A DNA stretch of 16,302 bases from Eubacteriales bacterium (GTDB lineage Bacteria > Bacillota > Clostridia > Lachnospirales > Lachnospiraceae). The DNA lies in assembly GCA_030536565.1 (NCBI GenBank), contig JAUNPT010000032.1, positions 1 through 16,302 on the forward strand. The letters are read 5' to 3'. Position numbers and translations under genes: made by a program. The stretch's first letter is position 1; each line of letters starts with the position of its first letter. The notes below the pieces were generated by a model. It made no database searches. It was not told the DNA's origin and worked only from the letters and a program-made list of their open reading frames with translations. Below are positions 14,647 to 16,302 of the stretch, piece by piece.

Positions 14647-16107
14647 TTACTTATCTTCTACGCTATAATTAGGAGCCTCTTTAGTAATATGAATGTCATG
14701 TGGATGACTCTCTCTAAGTGCTGCAGATGACATCTTAATAAACTGCCCTGTTTCCTGAAGTGTTGTAACATCAGGTGCTCCGCAGTAACCCATTCCGGAT
14801 CTTAAACCACCCATTAACTGGAAAATCGTATCTTCAACAAGTCCCTTGTAAGCCACACGTCCCTCTACGCCTTCTGGAACAAGCTTCTTGGCATTTGTCT
14901 GGAAGTATCTGTCTTTGCTGCCATTTTCCATAGCTGCAATTGAACCCATACCTCTGTATACCTTATATTTTCTTCCCTGGAATAATTCAAATGTACCAGG
15001 AGCCTCATCACAGCCTGCAAGAAGGCTTCCAAGCATACATACGCTTCCACCTGCTGCGATTGCCTTAACGATATCGCCTGAATACTTAATACCTCCATCA
15101 GCAATTACTGGAATGCCATACTTCTTAGCTTCTTCATATGCACCCATAACCGCTGTTACCTGTGGCACACCAATACCGGCAACTACTCTTGTAGTACAGA
15201 TAGAACCAGGTCCAATACCAACCTTAACTGCATCGACACCAGCCTCGCAAAGAGCCTTTGCAGCTGCACCTGTTGCAATATTACCAGCAATAACCTGAAG
15301 GTCAGGATATGCTGCTTTAATTTTCTTTAATGTCTCAATAATATTCTTAGAGTGACCATGAGCTGAATCAATAACAATACAGTCAACCTTAGCCTTAACA
15401 AGAGCGTCAACTCTGTCCATAACATTGGCAGTAATACCAACAGCCGCACCACAAAGAAGTCTTCCCTGCTCGTCATGTGCCGATAAAGGATACTTAATCT
15501 GCTTTTCAATATCTTTAATTGTAATAAGTCCTCTTAACTTAAAATCATCATCGACAATAGGAAGCTTTTCTTTTCTTGCTTTGCCCAATATCTTCTTAGC
15601 TTCATCTAATGTTATGCCCACTGGCGCCGTGATTAAATTCTCGCTTGTCATACATTCGCTGATAAGCTTTGTATAATCCTCCTCAAACTTGAGGTCACGA
15701 TTAGTAATAATACCAACCAGCCTGCCTGTTTCGTCTGTAATAGGCACACCTGAGATTCTGAACTTACCCATCAGTTCATTAGCATCCTGTAATGTATTAT
15801 CTGGATGTAAGAAAAATGGATCTGTGATTACACCATTCTCAGAACGCTTAACCTTATCAACTTCTTCAGCCTGTTCTTCAATTGACATATTCTTATGAAT
15901 AATACCGATACCACCCTGTCTTGCCATTGCAATTGCCATTCTGTGCTCTGTAACAGTATCCATTCCTGCACTCATCAATGGAATATTAAGCTTAATCTTT
16001 TTTGTCAGATGTGTTGATAAGTCAATCATGTTAGGTGTTACTTCTGAGTACTGTGGAACCAAAAGCACATCATCAAAAGTAATTCCATCTCCAATAATCT
16101 TACCCAT
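14647..16107 (-). CDS. guaB: inosine-5'-monophosphate dehydrogenase
   Basis: NAD-dependent conversion of IMP to XMP, the committed step to guanine nucleotides. It has 486 residues, a normal length. The catalytic barrel is split by a CBS pair at about 94-206. The catalytic loop G-P-G-S-I-C-T-T-R has C304; A-D-G-G-I lies at 336-340; the flap has D-R-Y-F-Q with the R400-Y401 dyad, E-G-V-E-G-R and K-G-L-V-E-D; and G-L-R-S-G-M-G-Y-C-G lies at 434-443. The frame is open to an ATG at 16287, but that codon overlaps the -35 box. The ATG at 16107 gives the classical N-terminus MGKIIGDGITFDDVLLVP, with GAGG 9 nt upstream. It is probably a single-gene unit between its own promoter and terminator. Confidence 0.97.
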   Translation of the reverse strand: MGKIIGDGITFDDVLLVPQYSEVTPNMIDLSTHLTKKIKLNIPLMSAGMDTVTEHRMAIAMARQGGIGIIHKNMSIEEQAEEVDKVKRSENGVITDPFFLHPDNTLQDANELMGKFRISGVPITDETGRLVGIITNRDLKFEEDYTKLISECMTSENLITAPVGITLDEAKKILGKARKEKLPIVDDDFKLRGLITIKDIEKQIKYPLSAHDEQGRLLCGAAVGITANVMDRVDALVKAKVDCIVIDSAHGHSKNIIETLKKIKAAYPDLQVIAGNIATGAAAKALCEAGVDAVKVGIGPGSICTTRVVAGIGVPQVTAVMGAYEEAKKYGIPVIADGGIKYSGDIVKAIAAGGSVCMLGSLLAGCDEAPGTFELFQGRKYKVYRGMGSIAAMENGSKDRYFQTNAKKLVPEGVEGRVAYKGLVEDTIFQLMGGLRSGMGYCGAPDVTTLQETGQFIKMSSAALRESHPHDIHITKEAPNYSVEDK

Positions 16108-16252
16108 TTTCTTTGTCCTCGCTTTCTTTTTCATCAAATTGTTTGTTGTCAGACATTGTCTGATTAGTGAATACAAAAATATCCGAACAAAATTATCCGG
16201 ATATTTTTGCAGGTTGACAGACTTCTTTGTCTGTCTGGTCTTGTATATATTA
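16108..16252 (-). promoter_or_regulatory. structured guaB leader with possible attenuator
   Basis: In transcript order the leader holds three elements. The first is a 7-bp hairpin (arms 16229-16235 and 16216-16222, six-base loop). The second is a 12-bp AT-rich hairpin (16198-16209 with 16174-16185, 12-base loop) whose 3' arm ends in TATTTTTG and resembles a weak intrinsic terminator. The third is the inverted repeat TCAGACA-A-TGTCTGA (16149-16163). GAGG and the guaB ATG follow. The first and third elements share CAGACA and GTCTG, so they can pair with each other instead of internally. No known riboswitch core was recognised. Confidence 0.5.
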
Positions 16253-16258
16253 TTTGCA

Positions 16259-16287
16259 AATATAGCAAAATCCCTCTTAAAAGTCAA
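16259..16287 (-). promoter_or_regulatory. guaB promoter
   Basis: On the minus strand TTGACT (16282-16287) and TATATT (16259-16264) are separated by 17 nt, each a 5/6 consensus match. A run of seven A residues lies just upstream of the -35 box. Initiation is expected near 16252. Confidence 0.75.
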
Positions 16288-16302
16288 ACTTTTTTTGAAA
16301 TT

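Noticed and set aside
16134..16160. Alternative guaB start at 16134 giving a Lys-rich extension
   Set aside because: No Shine-Dalgarno sequence precedes it, and the nine extra residues (MKKKARTKK) are not part of the IMP dehydrogenase N-terminus.
16108..16252. Purine riboswitch upstream of guaB
   Set aside because: The three-way-junction core and loop sequences of the purine aptamer were not found; only simple hairpins are visible.
16108..16287. N-terminal extension of guaB by 60 codons
   Set aside because: The ATG at 16287 overlaps the -35 box and the extension spans the promoter and leader hairpins. The family N-terminus begins at 16107, with its own GAGG.
1..16302. CRISPR array, IS element, phage or tRNA genes
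   Set aside because: No regularly spaced direct repeats, transposase motifs or cloverleaf sequences were seen, and gene content and spacing are continuous chromosomal housekeeping type.

Overview
The window looks like chromosomal DNA of a low-GC Gram-positive anaerobe, most likely a Clostridia of the Lachnospiraceae type. This rests on AT-rich sequence, strong GGAG-type ribosome binding sites, class 1B dihydroorotate dehydrogenase with its PyrK partner, a class I dihydroorotase, the long form of OMP decarboxylase, a Bacillus-like IMP dehydrogenase, and a CheX-type phosphatase beside CheY. The species assignment is inference. No rRNA, tRNA, IS element, phage gene or CRISPR array was seen. All genes but one lie on the minus strand, so the window reads functionally from right to left.

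Layout in transcription order on the minus strand. (1) guaB (16107-14647) has a clear promoter and a leader of about 145 nt with three inverted repeats, one resembling an intrinsic terminator. A terminator follows the gene. (2) A four-gene unit, CheX-type phosphatase, CheY-like receiver, truA and argS (14455-10911), starts from a strong sigma-A-like promoter. It joins phosphatase and receiver signalling genes to two tRNA-related genes. (3) A second unit (10776-7204) encodes a UBA-like/DUF4342-like membrane protein, an OmpR-family regulator, its histidine kinase and a family 2 glycosyltransferase. Repeated TTAATCT boxes upstream may be regulator sites. (4) A lone plus-strand gene (6629-7150) encodes a YcxB-like two-helix membrane protein with its own promoter and terminator; the terminator sits between it and the convergent glycosyltransferase gene. 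(5) Divergent from it, a GGDEF-EAL cyclic-di-GMP enzyme overlaps pyrC and is followed by pyrF, pyrK and pyrD. This is part of the de novo UMP pathway (dihydroorotase, OMP decarboxylase, and both subunits of the NAD-linked dihydroorotate dehydrogenase). The start of a signal peptidase I gene runs off the left edge.

Several starts were moved inward from the longest open frame. pyrF, cheY and argS each have an upstream in-frame ATG that overlaps or precedes the Shine-Dalgarno sequence of the real start; the response regulator and guaB were shortened for similar reasons. Most of the window is ordinary housekeeping sequence and I see no clearly new multi-gene system. The points most worth checking are the guaB leader, the Asp-to-Glu change at the TruA catalytic position, the cyclic-di-GMP enzyme coupled to pyrC, the shared TAGAATGGAG translation-start motif, the box array before the two-component operon, and a small hairpin between the Shine-Dalgarno sequence and start codon of the glycosyltransferase.
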